Positions 51,915 to 60,670 of a stretch of DNA of 64,000 nt are shown here, piece after piece (positions within the stretch are counted from its first letter, which is position 1; the number at the start of each line of letters is the position of its first letter). The stretch covers positions 206,035 to 270,034 of the forward strand of contig CAVPIK010000006.1 of NCBI GenBank assembly GCA_963704975.1, read 5' to 3'. The position numbers and the translations under genes are program-made. This stretch comes from JAGNDO01 sp963704975 (GTDB lineage: Bacteria > Chloroflexota > Anaerolineae > Caldilineales > Caldilineaceae). Under the pieces are notes generated by a model. It saw nothing but the letters and a program-made list of their open reading frames with translations, did not search any database and had not been told where the DNA came from.

Positions 51915-52499
51915 ATGCCTGACCAAAACCGCTTCCAAAACATTACCAGATTGCTTCTTATACTTCTGGTTATCTTGACGGGTACGTTACTTGCGTCCTG
52001 CTCAATCCCTGGGTTCAGCTCAACCTCAAACAATACTGACTACCGTTTGTCAGTCCTCTTGCCGACACAGGTATCAATACAGGTCCAAGCGCAGAATCCA
52101 TTTAATAGTCCACTAAGTGAACCACTTGTCACGAAGGATAGTAGTATCGCCAAAGACAAGGCTACCGTAACAGGTATCTTATTGTCTTCGAAGAACAATA
52201 CGCCTTTAACGGATACGGTTGTGCGCCTCGCCGAGGTCTACTATTCGGACAATGTCCAGGCCGAAGAAAAAACAGGCGGTGTCTATGCCTTGGACAACGC
52301 CTTTAGCCCATCCGCAATCACAGATTCCGAGGGTCACTTTACGTTTACGGATATTGAAGCTCGCGATTATGTGTTGATGGTCGGGGATATCTTCGGCAAT
52401 TGGGCCCTGGCATTGAACGAAACCAAAGAAAAGCCAGAAGTATGGAGTGCAGTCGAACGGAGCATTACTGATATCGGCGAAATTTATGTCGATTTCTAA
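51915..52499 (+). CDS. Lipoprotein with carboxypeptidase-regulatory-like domain
   Basis: 194 aa, intact. Signal peptide ending in a lipobox (LLASC, Cys ~29), so membrane-anchored outside the cytoplasm. The mature part has the pattern of a CarboxypepD_reg/transthyretin-like beta domain: ATVTGILLSSKNNTPLTDTVVRLAE and ITDSEGHFTFTDIEARDYVLMVGD. Usually a structural module; partner unknown. AT-richer than the surroundings. Confidence 0.75.
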   Translation: MPDQNRFQNITRLLLILLVILTGTLLASCSIPGFSSTSNNTDYRLSVLLPTQVSIQVQAQNPFNSPLSEPLVTKDSSIAKDKATVTGILLSSKNNTPLTDTVVRLAEVYYSDNVQAEEKTGGVYALDNAFSPSAITDSEGHFTFTDIEARDYVLMVGDIFGNWALALNETKEKPEVWSAVERSITDIGEIYVDF

Positions 52500-52615
52500 G
52501 AGGGAGACCCCTTAGAAGGTGTTCAGTCGTGAGCGGATCCTCCAATTCGTCTTTACAGCAGCATTTACAGTCGTTGTCGAAGAGAATCACAAAACGCGTT
52601 TACAAAACCCCTCAT

Positions 52616-53262
52616 TCAACAAACTCCCCCGCAGCAACCGATCCAGCTTGGGATCGGCCGTGTTGAGCCGCCGCCCCTGATGCAGAAGTAGCGACGATCC
52701 CCTGGGCCAAATAGGCCTGGGGGTTTTTTTGCGCCCTCTGGCGTCATCCCATAGCCCAGCCCAAACAGATCGTGAATCTGGCGCCCAACTCTCCTGCCAG
52801 GCCGGGGTGATGCCGCCGCCAGCGGAAAGCCAAGGCCCCGACCTCGTCTCCATTGCAGCCCAGGAGATGATCCAGAGGCTGCAAGGCCAGGGCCAGGGCA
52901 GCCAAGGGCTCCTGCGCCAGCAGGTCCAAGGGAACCCGGCTCACGCTTCGCAAGGTGAGATCGCCCACGGTCACGTCTCCAGGCAGATAGCCCGCCTCCC
53001 CGCCGGTCAACAAAATGTGCCCCGCCGGTTGCGCCGCCCACCACGTCAGCAAAGACGCAGGCAACCCACCCATCAACGAGACCAAATAGATGCCGCCGCC
53101 CCAGGTCGTGGTGAAGGGCGCATCCACCGGCGGACGTTTTGGCGCGCCCGGCAACCCATGCACCCGGCTGTGGAGCAGACGCCGCTGCACGTCGCTTAAC
53201 CCAGGCGAGCGGGAAGTATGCGACTCTGTGGAAATCGGCCCGCCCACGTTGAAACCTTTCAT
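52616..53262 (-). CDS. Hypothetical protein (frameshift near 3' end)
   Basis: About 215 aa from ATG 53262. Not firmly recognised. Segments VHGLPGAPKRPPVDAPFTTTW and IHDLFGLGYGMTPEG faintly resemble DUF2877 proteins, whose C-terminus carries GLGPGLTPSGDD, but the match is weak. A frame switch near 52765 leaves the last ~45 residues uncertain. Confidence 0.45.
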
Positions 53263-53452
53263 TTCACCTTGCGTACAGTCCAATGTAACATCGCACGACC
53301 ACCAAGATTGCCAAATATCACAGCAATTGCGTCGGTCATCCGTGACCCGACAACCAGCGACACCGGCAACAAACAGGGCATTATCTCATGCCCGAACCCA
53401 TCATAGCCTATGTTCGAGGGTTGACGAAAAAATAGCAGAGTGAGGAGAAACC

Positions 53453-54420
53453 ATGAAGAACCAAGACACAACCATCATCGTAGAAAATAGCCCGACCAAC
53501 GGCCACAACGCCCCCCCCGTGGTGGAAACACCGACCATCGATCCCGTGATCGTGGACCCCGTGACCGTCGAGACCATCAACATCGAGGCGGACGGCTCGG
53601 ATCAAGCGCAGGCCAAGAGCCGTTCGCCCCGTATGCTCTACCGCCACCCCACGGACAAGATGGCCGGGGGTGTGGCCGGGGGACTGGCCGAGACCTTCAA
53701 CCTGGACCCGTCCCTGGTGCGGATTTTGTGGCTGGTGCTGACCGTTGTCACCGGCGGCGGCGGACTGTTGGCCTATCTGGCCCTGTGGCTATTCTTGCCC
53801 GTGGGCACGGCGGACGACGGCCAACAGGGACCGGCGACCTTGGAACTGAACGACCGCAACATGGGCCGGGCCGCCTTCCTGCTCATCGGCCTGGGGGTGA
53901 TCTGGTTCCTCTCCAACATCGGTGCCCTGCCCTGGCTGTGGAGCGGCTTCTGCCTCGGTGATGAGCCTCTTCTTCTGGCCCGCCCTGCTGATCGGGGCCG
54001 GCTACCTGATTCTACGAGGCCGGGGCAAGGAAGACGGCGAGGAGCTGGCCCAGGATCTGCGCACCAAAGCCTCGAACATGGGGGTCAACCCTGCGCCAGA
54101 AACTGAACGTCAAGGCCCCCAGCAGGGACGATGTGAAGGCCGGCATGCGTAGCGCCAAACAGCGCATCCCCTTCAAACGCAGCCGCACGGATCGCATGTT
54201 CCTGGGCGTCTGTGGCGGATTGGGCCGCACCCTGGGCATCGACGCCAACCTGGTGCGCCTGATCTGGGTCGCCTTCAGCATCGGCAGCTTGGGCACGGGG
54301 GTCTTGATCTATATCCTGGTGGGCCTGCTTCTGCCCGAAGAGGTCGCCACCTCCGTCACCACCTTTGGCGCACGGCAGAGCGACGGCCCCATCATCGACG
54401 GCAAAGTGACCACCGTCTAA
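53453..54420 (+). CDS. Membrane protein with two PspC domains (two frameshifts)
   Basis: About 321 aa. Acidic, disordered N-terminus (~65 aa), PspC domain 1 (LYRHPTDKMAGGVAGGLAETFNLDPSLVRILWLVLTV), two to three TM helices including a DUF-type LLIGLGVIWFLSNIG segment, a linker rich in Lys/Arg, and PspC domain 2 (RSRTDRMFLGVCGGLGRTLGIDANLVRLIWVAF). PspC proteins sense or counter envelope stress. +1 switches near 53955 and 54090. GAGGAG precedes the ATG at 53453. Confidence 0.85.
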
Positions 54421-54442
54421 CCCAATCTATCTGCAAACCCAA

Positions 54443-54474
54443 ACAATCCCGGAAGCGCTCGCTTCCGGGATTGT
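54443..54474 (+). terminator. pspC terminator
   Basis: Perfect ACAATCCCGGAAGCG / CGCTTCCGGGATTGT-type stem with a CTC centre, 22 bp after the stop codon; no long T-run. Confidence 0.65.
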
Positions 54475-54486
54475 CGCGCCTGGGAC

Positions 54487-54514
54487 TTGCACCAATCCCA
54501 ACCCCAGGTATAAT
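54487..54514 (+). promoter_or_regulatory. Promoter of the YtxH-like/lpdA pair
   Basis: TTGCAC (54487-54492), 16-bp spacer, TATAAT (54509-54514). Confidence 0.6.
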
Positions 54515-54568
54515 CAACCCATCAACTTGTCACTTTGCCAACCGCTCAACCCGAAAGGCCACCCCATC

Positions 54569-54793
54569 ATGGGAAAAACCAGCAACCTGATCATCGGCAC
54601 CATCCTGGGCACTGCCGCAGGTGTTCTCGCCGCCTATCTTTTTGCCCCGGCCAAAGAGACCCCCCTTGACCAATCCTACCGTTCGCGCCTGGGCTATGCC
54701 CTGGACGAAGGGCGCAAAGCCGCCGCGGACCGGGAAGCCGAACTGCGCCAGGATTTTGTCGCAGCCAAACAGCCCCGCCCCAAACAAATCTAG
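54569..54793 (+). CDS. Small YtxH-like membrane protein
   Basis: 74 aa from ATG 54569. N-terminal Gly/Ala-rich TM helix (LIIGTILGTAAGVLAAYLFAP) with the GxxxG pattern and APAKET following, as in YtxH/gas-vesicle-GvpP-like stress proteins, then a charged helical tail. Located 22 bp upstream of lpdA. Confidence 0.65.
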   Translation: MGKTSNLIIGTILGTAAGVLAAYLFAPAKETPLDQSYRSRLGYALDEGRKAAADREAELRQDFVAAKQPRPKQI

Positions 54794-54815
54794 TCACCAT
54801 TCAAAAGGAGAAACC

Positions 54816-56247
54816 ATGAGCAACTATGAATATGATGTCGTCGTCCTAGGCAGTGGGCCGGGCGGCTATGTGGCAGCCATCCGCGCCGCCCAGCTTGGCC
54901 TGAAAACCGCCATTGTCGAGCGGGAAACCCTGGGCGGCGTCTGCCTGAACTGGGGCTGTATCCCCACCAAAGCCCTGATCCACAACGCCGAAATCCTGGA
55001 AACCCTGCACTCGGCCAAAGACTATGGCTTCACCTTCGACAACCTCACCGTGGACTTTGGTGCGGCGGTCAAGCGCAGCCGGGGCATTGTGGGACGTCAG
55101 GTAAAGGGCGTCGGTTTTTTGATGAAAAAGAACAAGATCGACGTGATCAACGGGCAGGGGGGCTTCACGGACGCCCATACCCTCCAGGTCACTCCCTTTG
55201 GACCGGATTCCGCGGACGCCGCCCCCCGCACGGTGACCGCGGCCAACTTCATCATCGCCGTGGGCGCATCCGCCCGCAGCCTGCCCGGCACAAAGATTGA
55301 CGGCGAACGGGTGATCCAATATCGGGACGCCATCGTCATGGACACCGTGCCCGACAAGGTGATCGTGATCGGGGCCGGGGCCATCGGCATGGAGTTCAGC
55401 TTCGTGTGGAATGCCTACGGCGCGGACGTCACCGTGATCGAGATGCTGGACCAGGTTCTGCCCCTGGAAGACAGCGAAGTCGCCGCCGAGGTGGCCAAGG
55501 CTTTCAAAAAGAGCGGGGTCAACCTCCTCACCAGCCACCGCACGGAAAAAGTGGACGTGGGCGTGGACGGCGTGACGGTCACGGTCAAGAATCTGAAAGA
55601 CGACAGCGTGCAGACCCTGAGCGCGGACAAAGTGCTCATGTCCATCGGCATCGCCCCCAACACGGCCAGCATCGGCCTGGACAAGGTGGGCATCGAGACC
55701 AGCAAGCCCGGCTTCATCCAGATCGACGAAGTACATGCGCACCAACGTGCCCAACATCTTCGCCATCGGCGACTGCACGGGCAAGCTGGCCCTGGCCCAC
55801 GTGGCCAGCGCCCAGGGCGTCGTCGCCGCCGAGACCATCGCCGGGGCCGAGACCCTGCCCATCCCCGCGGACAAGTACATCTTCATGCCCCGCTGCACCT
55901 ATTGCCATCCCCAGGTGGCCAGTCTTGGCTACACCGAGGCCCAGGCCAAGGAAGCGGGCTACGAGATCAAAGTGGGCAAGTTCCCCTTCATGCCCAACGG
56001 CAAAGCCCAGGCCATCGACGACAAGGCCGGCTTCATCAAGATCATCGCCGACGCCAAATATGGCGAAATCCTGGGTGCCCACCTGGTCGGCCCGGACGTC
56101 ACCGAAATGCTGCCCGAACTGAGCCTGGCCCGCTTCATGGAGATCACCCCCGCCGAGATCGCCCGCACGGTCCACGCCCACCCCACCCTCAGCGAGGTCC
56201 TGGCCGAGGCCGCCCACGCGGTCGAGGGGCATCCGATCCATATGTAA
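54816..56247 (+). CDS. lpdA: Dihydrolipoyl dehydrogenase (E3) (one frameshift)
   Basis: About 477 aa from ATG 54816 (AAAAGGAG upstream). FAD start VVVLGSGPGGYVAAIRAAQLG, redox disulfide GGVCLNWGCIPTK, NAD-binding VIVIGAGAIGMEF, second FAD contact NIFAIGDCTG, active-site HAHPTLSE at the C-terminus. Reoxidises lipoyl groups of 2-oxoacid dehydrogenases or the glycine cleavage system. One +1 shift near 55730. No E1/E2 genes adjacent. Confidence 0.93.
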
Positions 56248-56251
56248 ATCT

Positions 56252-56311
56252 ATGGTGCTTTTGATGAGGGGACCGGCGGATATCCGCCGGTCCCCTCATC
56301 AAAAGCACCAT
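56252..56311. terminator. 60-bp perfect palindrome after lpdA
   Basis: Two 30-bp arms (56252-56281 and 56282-56311) with no loop, centred on GGATATCC. Includes TTTT and AAAA blocks in the arms; sits five bases after the lpdA stop and 18 bases before the next ATG. Likely terminator, or processing hairpin. Confidence 0.75.
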
Positions 56312-56329
56312 TTACAGAGAATTCTCCCT

Positions 56330-57442
56330 ATGAACCGAGTCCCACCCCTATTACGTAACCCGATCGTATGGATATTCGCCCTGCTGATTCTGGTCGGTGC
56401 CGTGGCCGGTACCCGTCTGGCCCCCACGATTTGGTGGGCGTACAACGTGGAAAAGGCCGGCGCGTTCATGGACCAGGGCCTGGCCTGGCCGGATCCCCGC
56501 CTGAGCGACAGCTTGCCCACGGTCACCGATGATACGGCCTTGAACGCTGCCCTGGGCCACCTCTCTGCGGCCAAACGATGGCGACCTACCCACTATCACG
56601 CCTATCGACTGGTCGGGCAGATCTATTTGGCCAAAGGTGATTGGCTGCGGGCCGCTGAAAACTATCACATCGCCCAAGCCTTGGACCCCAAGCAGCCGTT
56701 GCTGGGCTGGGAAGCCGGTCTGGCCTACGAGCAGATGCTCGCTGTGGTGGACGGCGCCCCCAACACCCCCATCCGGGATCAACTCCTGGCCGGACATATC
56801 ACCGTGCCCGGCTATGATGTCAGCACCCCTTTCTGCAACGAGAGCGGACGGGTCAGTTGCTATGTGGCCGCCACAGAGTTTGCGCAGCCCTACGCTGGAC
56901 TGCCCGGCACTTGGGCCTTGCGCCTGCCCGTGCTCTTTCAGCATCCCCCCGCCCAGGTGGAGCAGCGTTTTGTGGTCCCCGGGGATCAGCCCGCCCTGCG
57001 CTTTGTCCTGGGGCTGGACCCCGGTTTACGCACGGCAGGAAGCGATGGGGCCACCTTTCGGATTTGGGTTACGCCCACCGGTGGGTCGATTCAACTGATC
57101 TACGAGGGCACCTTGGACGCCCGCACGGCCCGCCAAGGCTGGCTGGGCGGCTGGGCGGACCTTTCGCCCTGGGCCGGGCAGGAAGTCACCCTGCGCCTGG
57201 GCACGGACAGCGGCCCCGCCGGCGACGCTACCGCAGACTGGGTGGGCTGGGGCGATCTGGCCTTCACCACCGTGGACGCGGCCCGCTATGCCGCGGCAGC
57301 GCCTTTGGCCAACATGCAGAGCGCTTGGTCCCAGGCTGGGCTGGGCAGAGGTTGGTTCGAAGGTCGGGTAGCCGAGGCCCAACGCACGGAAAGCCCGGAA
57401 CGGGTGGCGTTGTGGGCCTTGCGGGCCAATCGAATGCCGTAG
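56330..57442 (+). CDS. Membrane-anchored TPR-like protein
   Basis: 370 aa, intact. Signal-anchor helix (IVWIFALLILVGAVAGTRLAP), then a TPR-like helical region (LSAAKRWRPTHYHAYRLVGQIYLAKGDWLRAAENYHIAQALDP) and a ~200-aa domain with beta-sandwich character (FRIWVTPTGGSIQLIYEGTLD ... WAGQEVTLRLGTDSG), like carbohydrate-binding or jelly-roll modules. Possibly involved in polysaccharide handling; not recognised further. Confidence 0.7.
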   Translation: MNRVPPLLRNPIVWIFALLILVGAVAGTRLAPTIWWAYNVEKAGAFMDQGLAWPDPRLSDSLPTVTDDTALNAALGHLSAAKRWRPTHYHAYRLVGQIYLAKGDWLRAAENYHIAQALDPKQPLLGWEAGLAYEQMLAVVDGAPNTPIRDQLLAGHITVPGYDVSTPFCNESGRVSCYVAATEFAQPYAGLPGTWALRLPVLFQHPPAQVEQRFVVPGDQPALRFVLGLDPGLRTAGSDGATFRIWVTPTGGSIQLIYEGTLDARTARQGWLGGWADLSPWAGQEVTLRLGTDSGPAGDATADWVGWGDLAFTTVDAARYAAAAPLANMQSAWSQAGLGRGWFEGRVAEAQRTESPERVALWALRANRMP

Positions 57443-57622
57443 AATCGAACTCGGACGAGACGCGGTGCATAGCCTGCGCAGCTTGCCGAGGATCTTCATG
57501 CTAACCAGAAGCGCCACTCAATCGCTTTGACTAGCCCGGACGTTACCCGTAGGGTTCAAGTATTGACCCTATCAACATCCCGTAGCCAAGGCAAGGATAG
57601 CCATGTCTCAAATGCAGATCCG

Positions 57623-58042
57623 ATGCTCAACTCAATCGCCATTGCCGTGGATGTGCCCGTGCGCTTTGCGGAGACGGATCTGATGGGCGTGGTCCATCAC
57701 GGCGCCTATATTCCCTGGCTGGAGGTGGGGCGCATCGAGTGGCTGACCCGGATCGGCATGCCCTACACGGAGATCGCCGCCGGGGGCCACCACTTCTCGG
57801 TCACGGGGATCACCATGCAATATCGGGCCTCCACCACCTTTGGGGACACCGTGCGGGTGGTCACCCGCCTGGCCCACCTGCGCAGCCGCCAGGTCTCTTT
57901 TGAGTACGAACTCTTCAACGCCGCCACGGACCAACTCCTGGCCACGGGCCGCAGCGACCACATCTGCGTGGACCTGGGCGGTCGCATGGCCAAGATCCCC
58001 CAGGAGGTGATTGACCGTATCGTGGCAGGGGCGAGCAGTTAA
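57623..58042 (+). CDS. Acyl-CoA thioesterase, YbgC/FcbC hot-dog family
   Basis: ~139 aa from ATG 57623 (GTG 57605 also possible). Hot-dog fold: VPVRFAETDLMGVVHHGAYIPWLEVGR contains the active-site Asp and the HHxxY region; later TVRVVTRLAHLRSRQVSFEYEL. Hydrolyses acyl-CoA thioesters. Intact. Confidence 0.88.
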   Translation: MLNSIAIAVDVPVRFAETDLMGVVHHGAYIPWLEVGRIEWLTRIGMPYTEIAAGGHHFSVTGITMQYRASTTFGDTVRVVTRLAHLRSRQVSFEYELFNAATDQLLATGRSDHICVDLGGRMAKIPQEVIDRIVAGASS

Positions 58043-58116
58043 CCAACAAAACTAGATGCTTGCCCAAGCGTTAGGTGCCATATCAGTTGACCTTCAAAGC
58101 TATCTTGATGTAATTC

Positions 58117-59058
58117 ATGGGTTGTGTAGAGCGTATGAACAAACGCCATTTTGATAGCGGCGCACTCCTTGGTCAGCCAACAACCGGAACCAAAATGAAG
58201 AAGGAAAGTATGGGATCTGTTAAATTTCTGGTTGAACGAAACCCCCAACTGGCCATGATCTACGGATACTTGAAGTATAGATGGCAAGTATTCAAAGGGC
58301 CCCAAGACACGTCGATGGGGTTCAGGATGATCGGGAATGGGGCCATGCAAACTGGTCAGTTTGAGCCAGACGAGACACGGATCGTGACACAAATTCTTCC
58401 CTTCGTAGACATTGTTGTCAATGTGGGTGCAAATATTGGGTACTACTGTTGTATTGCCCTAAGTCAGGAAAAACGTGTCATTGCTTTTGAACCGATGGAA
58501 TTCAATCTCCGCTATCTCTTCCGCAATATTAGGGCGAATGGATGGGAGTCGCAGATCGAGATCTATCCAATGGCGCTCAGCAATCAAATTGGCATGATTA
58601 AGATTTATGGTGGCGGCCCCATCGCCTCTCTGGTGAAGGGATGGGCTGGCGTGCCAGAACGTTATGCTACTTATGTACCGACTACAAGGTTGGATGACGT
58701 CCTGGACTTAAGACTTCAAGGCAAAAAATGTCTCTTTCTTGTTGATATTGAAGGCGCCGAACATTTGATGCTAGAAGGCGCATATTCAATCACCAAGATG
58801 AAACCAAAGCCGATATGGATGATGGAAGTAACGGTTTCAGAACAGCAGCCTAAGGGGATTACGATTAATCCCAACTTGTCGTCTACCTTTCATCACTTTT
58901 GGGATAACGACTATGAAGCATGGACAGCGGACAAACAATGCCGAATTATCCATCCTGATGAAATTGAGCAAATAGTTAGGAGTGGTGTTGACACACTTCA
59001 TACCCACAATTTTTTATTTATTGAAAAAGGCAAGAAGCAAGAATTTCTAATTGCTTGA
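58117..59058 (+). CDS. FkbM-family methyltransferase
   Basis: 313 aa or shorter (internal ATGs at 58135 and 58195). SAM-binding motif IVVNVGANIGYYCCIAL, VIAFEPMEFNLRYLFRNIRANG, LVDIEGAEHLMLEGA. FkbM enzymes O-methylate sugars or small molecules. The gene is clearly AT-richer than its neighbours and uses AT-ending codons, suggesting transfer. Confidence 0.87.
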   Translation: MGCVERMNKRHFDSGALLGQPTTGTKMKKESMGSVKFLVERNPQLAMIYGYLKYRWQVFKGPQDTSMGFRMIGNGAMQTGQFEPDETRIVTQILPFVDIVVNVGANIGYYCCIALSQEKRVIAFEPMEFNLRYLFRNIRANGWESQIEIYPMALSNQIGMIKIYGGGPIASLVKGWAGVPERYATYVPTTRLDDVLDLRLQGKKCLFLVDIEGAEHLMLEGAYSITKMKPKPIWMMEVTVSEQQPKGITINPNLSSTFHHFWDNDYEAWTADKQCRIIHPDEIEQIVRSGVDTLHTHNFLFIEKGKKQEFLIA

Positions 59059-59063
59059 CATCC

Positions 59064-59925
59064 ATGCTCCAACTCGACCAACACGGCCCCATCACCGCCA
59101 TACGCATGGCCCGCAGTCTGCTGGGGCGGCCTGTGTATTGGACCGCGGCCTATTTGGTGGATGGGTTGTTGATCGACAGCGGCCCGGCCTGCACGGCCCT
59201 GGCGTTGGTGCGGCTGTTGGGGCGCAGCCGGGTGGATCAGGTGATGATCACCCACGGCCACGAGGATCACATCGGCGGGCTGGCGGCTCTGCGCATGGCT
59301 TTTCCCGATCTGCGGGTCTATGCCAACTGGCGCACCCTGCCCCTGATCGAAGACCCGGCCCGCTTGCACATGCAACTCTATCGTCGGGCGATTTGGGGAC
59401 AGCCCCAACCCTTTTACAGCGCCCGCATCCCGGATGACAATACTGATCCGCACCCCCAACCACACCTTCCGTGTGGTGGAAACCCCCGGCCACAGCCTGG
59501 ATCACGTTAGCCTCTACGAGCCGGATCAGCACTGGCTTTTCAGCGGTGATGCCTTCATCGGCGGCCAGGACCGGGCGTGGTCGCCGGAATTTGATATGTT
59601 TGCCACCATCGGCAGCCTGCGCACGATGATCGCCCTGCGCCCTCTGCGCCTTTTCCCCGGCAGCGGCCATGTGCGCAAGGATCCCATGACGGATCTCCAG
59701 GGCAAGCTGCTCTTTTTGACCAACCTCTGCGCACAAGTGGCGGATTTACAGATACAGCTCTATCGGCGGGCCATTTGGGGAATGCCCCAACCTTTTTACA
59801 GCGCCCGCATCCCTGATGACAATACCCTCCGCACCCCCAACTATACCTTCCGTGTGGGTGGAGACCCCCTGCGACAGCCTGGATCACGTCAGCCTCTACG
59901 AGCCGGATCAGCACTGGCTTTTTAG
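59064..59925 (+). CDS. Metallo-beta-lactamase-fold hydrolase with partially duplicated 3' part (frameshifts)
   Basis: Zinc hydrolase motif THGHEDHIGG, second His region VETPGHSLDHVSLYEPDQHWLFSGDAF, later LFPGSGHVRKDP. Start ATG 59064. +1 switch near 59445. After residue ~225 the sequence repeats a segment already used (LYRRAIWGxPQPFYSARIPDDNT to DQHWLFSG), at 59372-59549 and 59753-59931, about 90 percent alike, then stops at a junction with unrelated DNA. The true C-terminus is probably lost. Confidence 0.75.
59372..59549 (+). repeat. Diverged direct repeat, copy 1
   Basis: Coding segment LYRRAIWG to WLFSGD; matched by 59753-59931 with mostly synonymous differences. Confidence 0.75.
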
Positions 59926-59931
59926 CGGTGA
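59753..59931 (+). repeat. Diverged direct repeat, copy 2, ending at a junction
   Basis: Copy of 59372-59549; similarity stops at AGCGGTG near 59931, where the sequence style changes. Confidence 0.75.
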
Positions 59932-60275
59932 GCTTTGGCCTCTGCGAATCGAGCGCGGACCAAGTCGATCTCGTGTTTCGGCGTCTTGATCCCCTGCTTC
60001 GACTTCTTTTGGAACGCGTGTAGTACGTAGACGAACTCCGCGAACTTAACCGTATACGCCACGCGGTAGGTGTTGCGGTCGAAGTCTTCGACGATCTCGA
60101 GAATCCCGGCTCCCGGGATGATTCCCTTCAAGGGTTTGGCCTTGGGAGCCTTGCCCCCTTCCTGGGCTACAAAGATGGCGTAGCCGAATTCGGTTCGGAC
60201 GTCTTCCGGGAACTCGCGGAGGTCCTCTTTGGAAGATCCCAAGAAGATGGCGGGTTTCGCCTTCGGCTCAATCAT
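59922..60275 (-). CDS. HigB/Gp49-like type II toxin, orphan
   Basis: ~117 aa from ATG 60275. RelE-superfamily Gp49 group: AIFLGSSKEDLREFPEDVRTEFGYAIF, VEDFDRNTYRVAYTVKFAEFVYVLHAFQKKSKQGIKTP, a fully typical RNase-toxin pattern. The antitoxin HigA normally follows the toxin; here the gene stops exactly at the 59.93-kb junction and what follows is the metallo-hydrolase gene on the other strand, so the antitoxin is missing. Confidence 0.85.
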   Translation of the reverse strand: MIEPKAKPAIFLGSSKEDLREFPEDVRTEFGYAIFVAQEGGKAPKAKPLKGIIPGAGILEIVEDFDRNTYRVAYTVKFAEFVYVLHAFQKKSKQGIKTPKHEIDLVRARFAEAKAHR

Positions 60276-60281
60276 GCTCAA

Positions 60282-60301
60282 GTATACCAAAAAAGGTATA
60301 C
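60282..60301 (-). promoter_or_regulatory. Operator palindrome of the toxin gene
   Basis: GTATACC-N6-GGTATAC perfect inverted repeat seven bases upstream of the ATG; the A6/T6 spacer and TATA content suggest it overlaps the promoter. Typical position for HigA/HTH autorepression. Confidence 0.6.
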
Positions 60302-60392
60302 GCTTTCAAGAAGAGAGGCTGGGGCTGGAAAAGGGAGAGGCAGGCTCTCTCTCGGTTACCCAAGATTCGAACTGCCTGCCCTCCGAAGATTG

Positions 60393-60489
60393 CGGTAACG
60401 AACCATTCGGTTCCCGGCCGGAGCCGGGCGTCCACCTGATCGCCTCTATCCTGCTCTCACCGCCTGGCGAGGTCCCGGAGGGCCGGGCC
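60393..60489. repeat. Structured ~97-bp repeat, copy 1
   Basis: Begins CGGTAACGAACCATTCGGTTC, contains GGAGCCGGG and ends with GGCGAGGTCCCGGAGGGCC. A second copy is at 63857-63953. Conserved blocks are self-complementary (GAACC/GGTTC; CCCGG/CCGGG), centre variable. Confidence 0.7.
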
Positions 60490-60539
60490 CGTGGTATTCA
60501 GGATACTGCCTCACGAGTTCAAAGCGAAAGCGAGACCTG

Positions 60540-60670
60540 AGGGCCCGAGCGGGAAACCGATCCTATGAAAAAGGGAAACCTCCGAGGGGGGGTGCACAAC
60601 TTTGTAGCGTGCGTCCCGTTTCCGGGAGCACAAGATCTATTCGTGCTACCCACAGCCCTCGGAGGCACCC
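60540..60670 (+). other. IS110 left noncoding end, possible bridge RNA region
   Basis: No ORF; lies directly upstream of the IS110 transposase. IS110 elements encode their bridge RNA in the noncoding end upstream of the transposase. Contains short complementary blocks (GGGAAAC, TTTCCGGGAGC). IS borders are not visible because the family lacks terminal inverted repeats. Confidence 0.4.

Noticed and set aside
60358..60395. tRNA 3' fragment (TTCGAA-containing segment on the minus strand)
   Set aside because: The arms around the TTCGAAT loop do not pair and no acceptor or anticodon arm is present.
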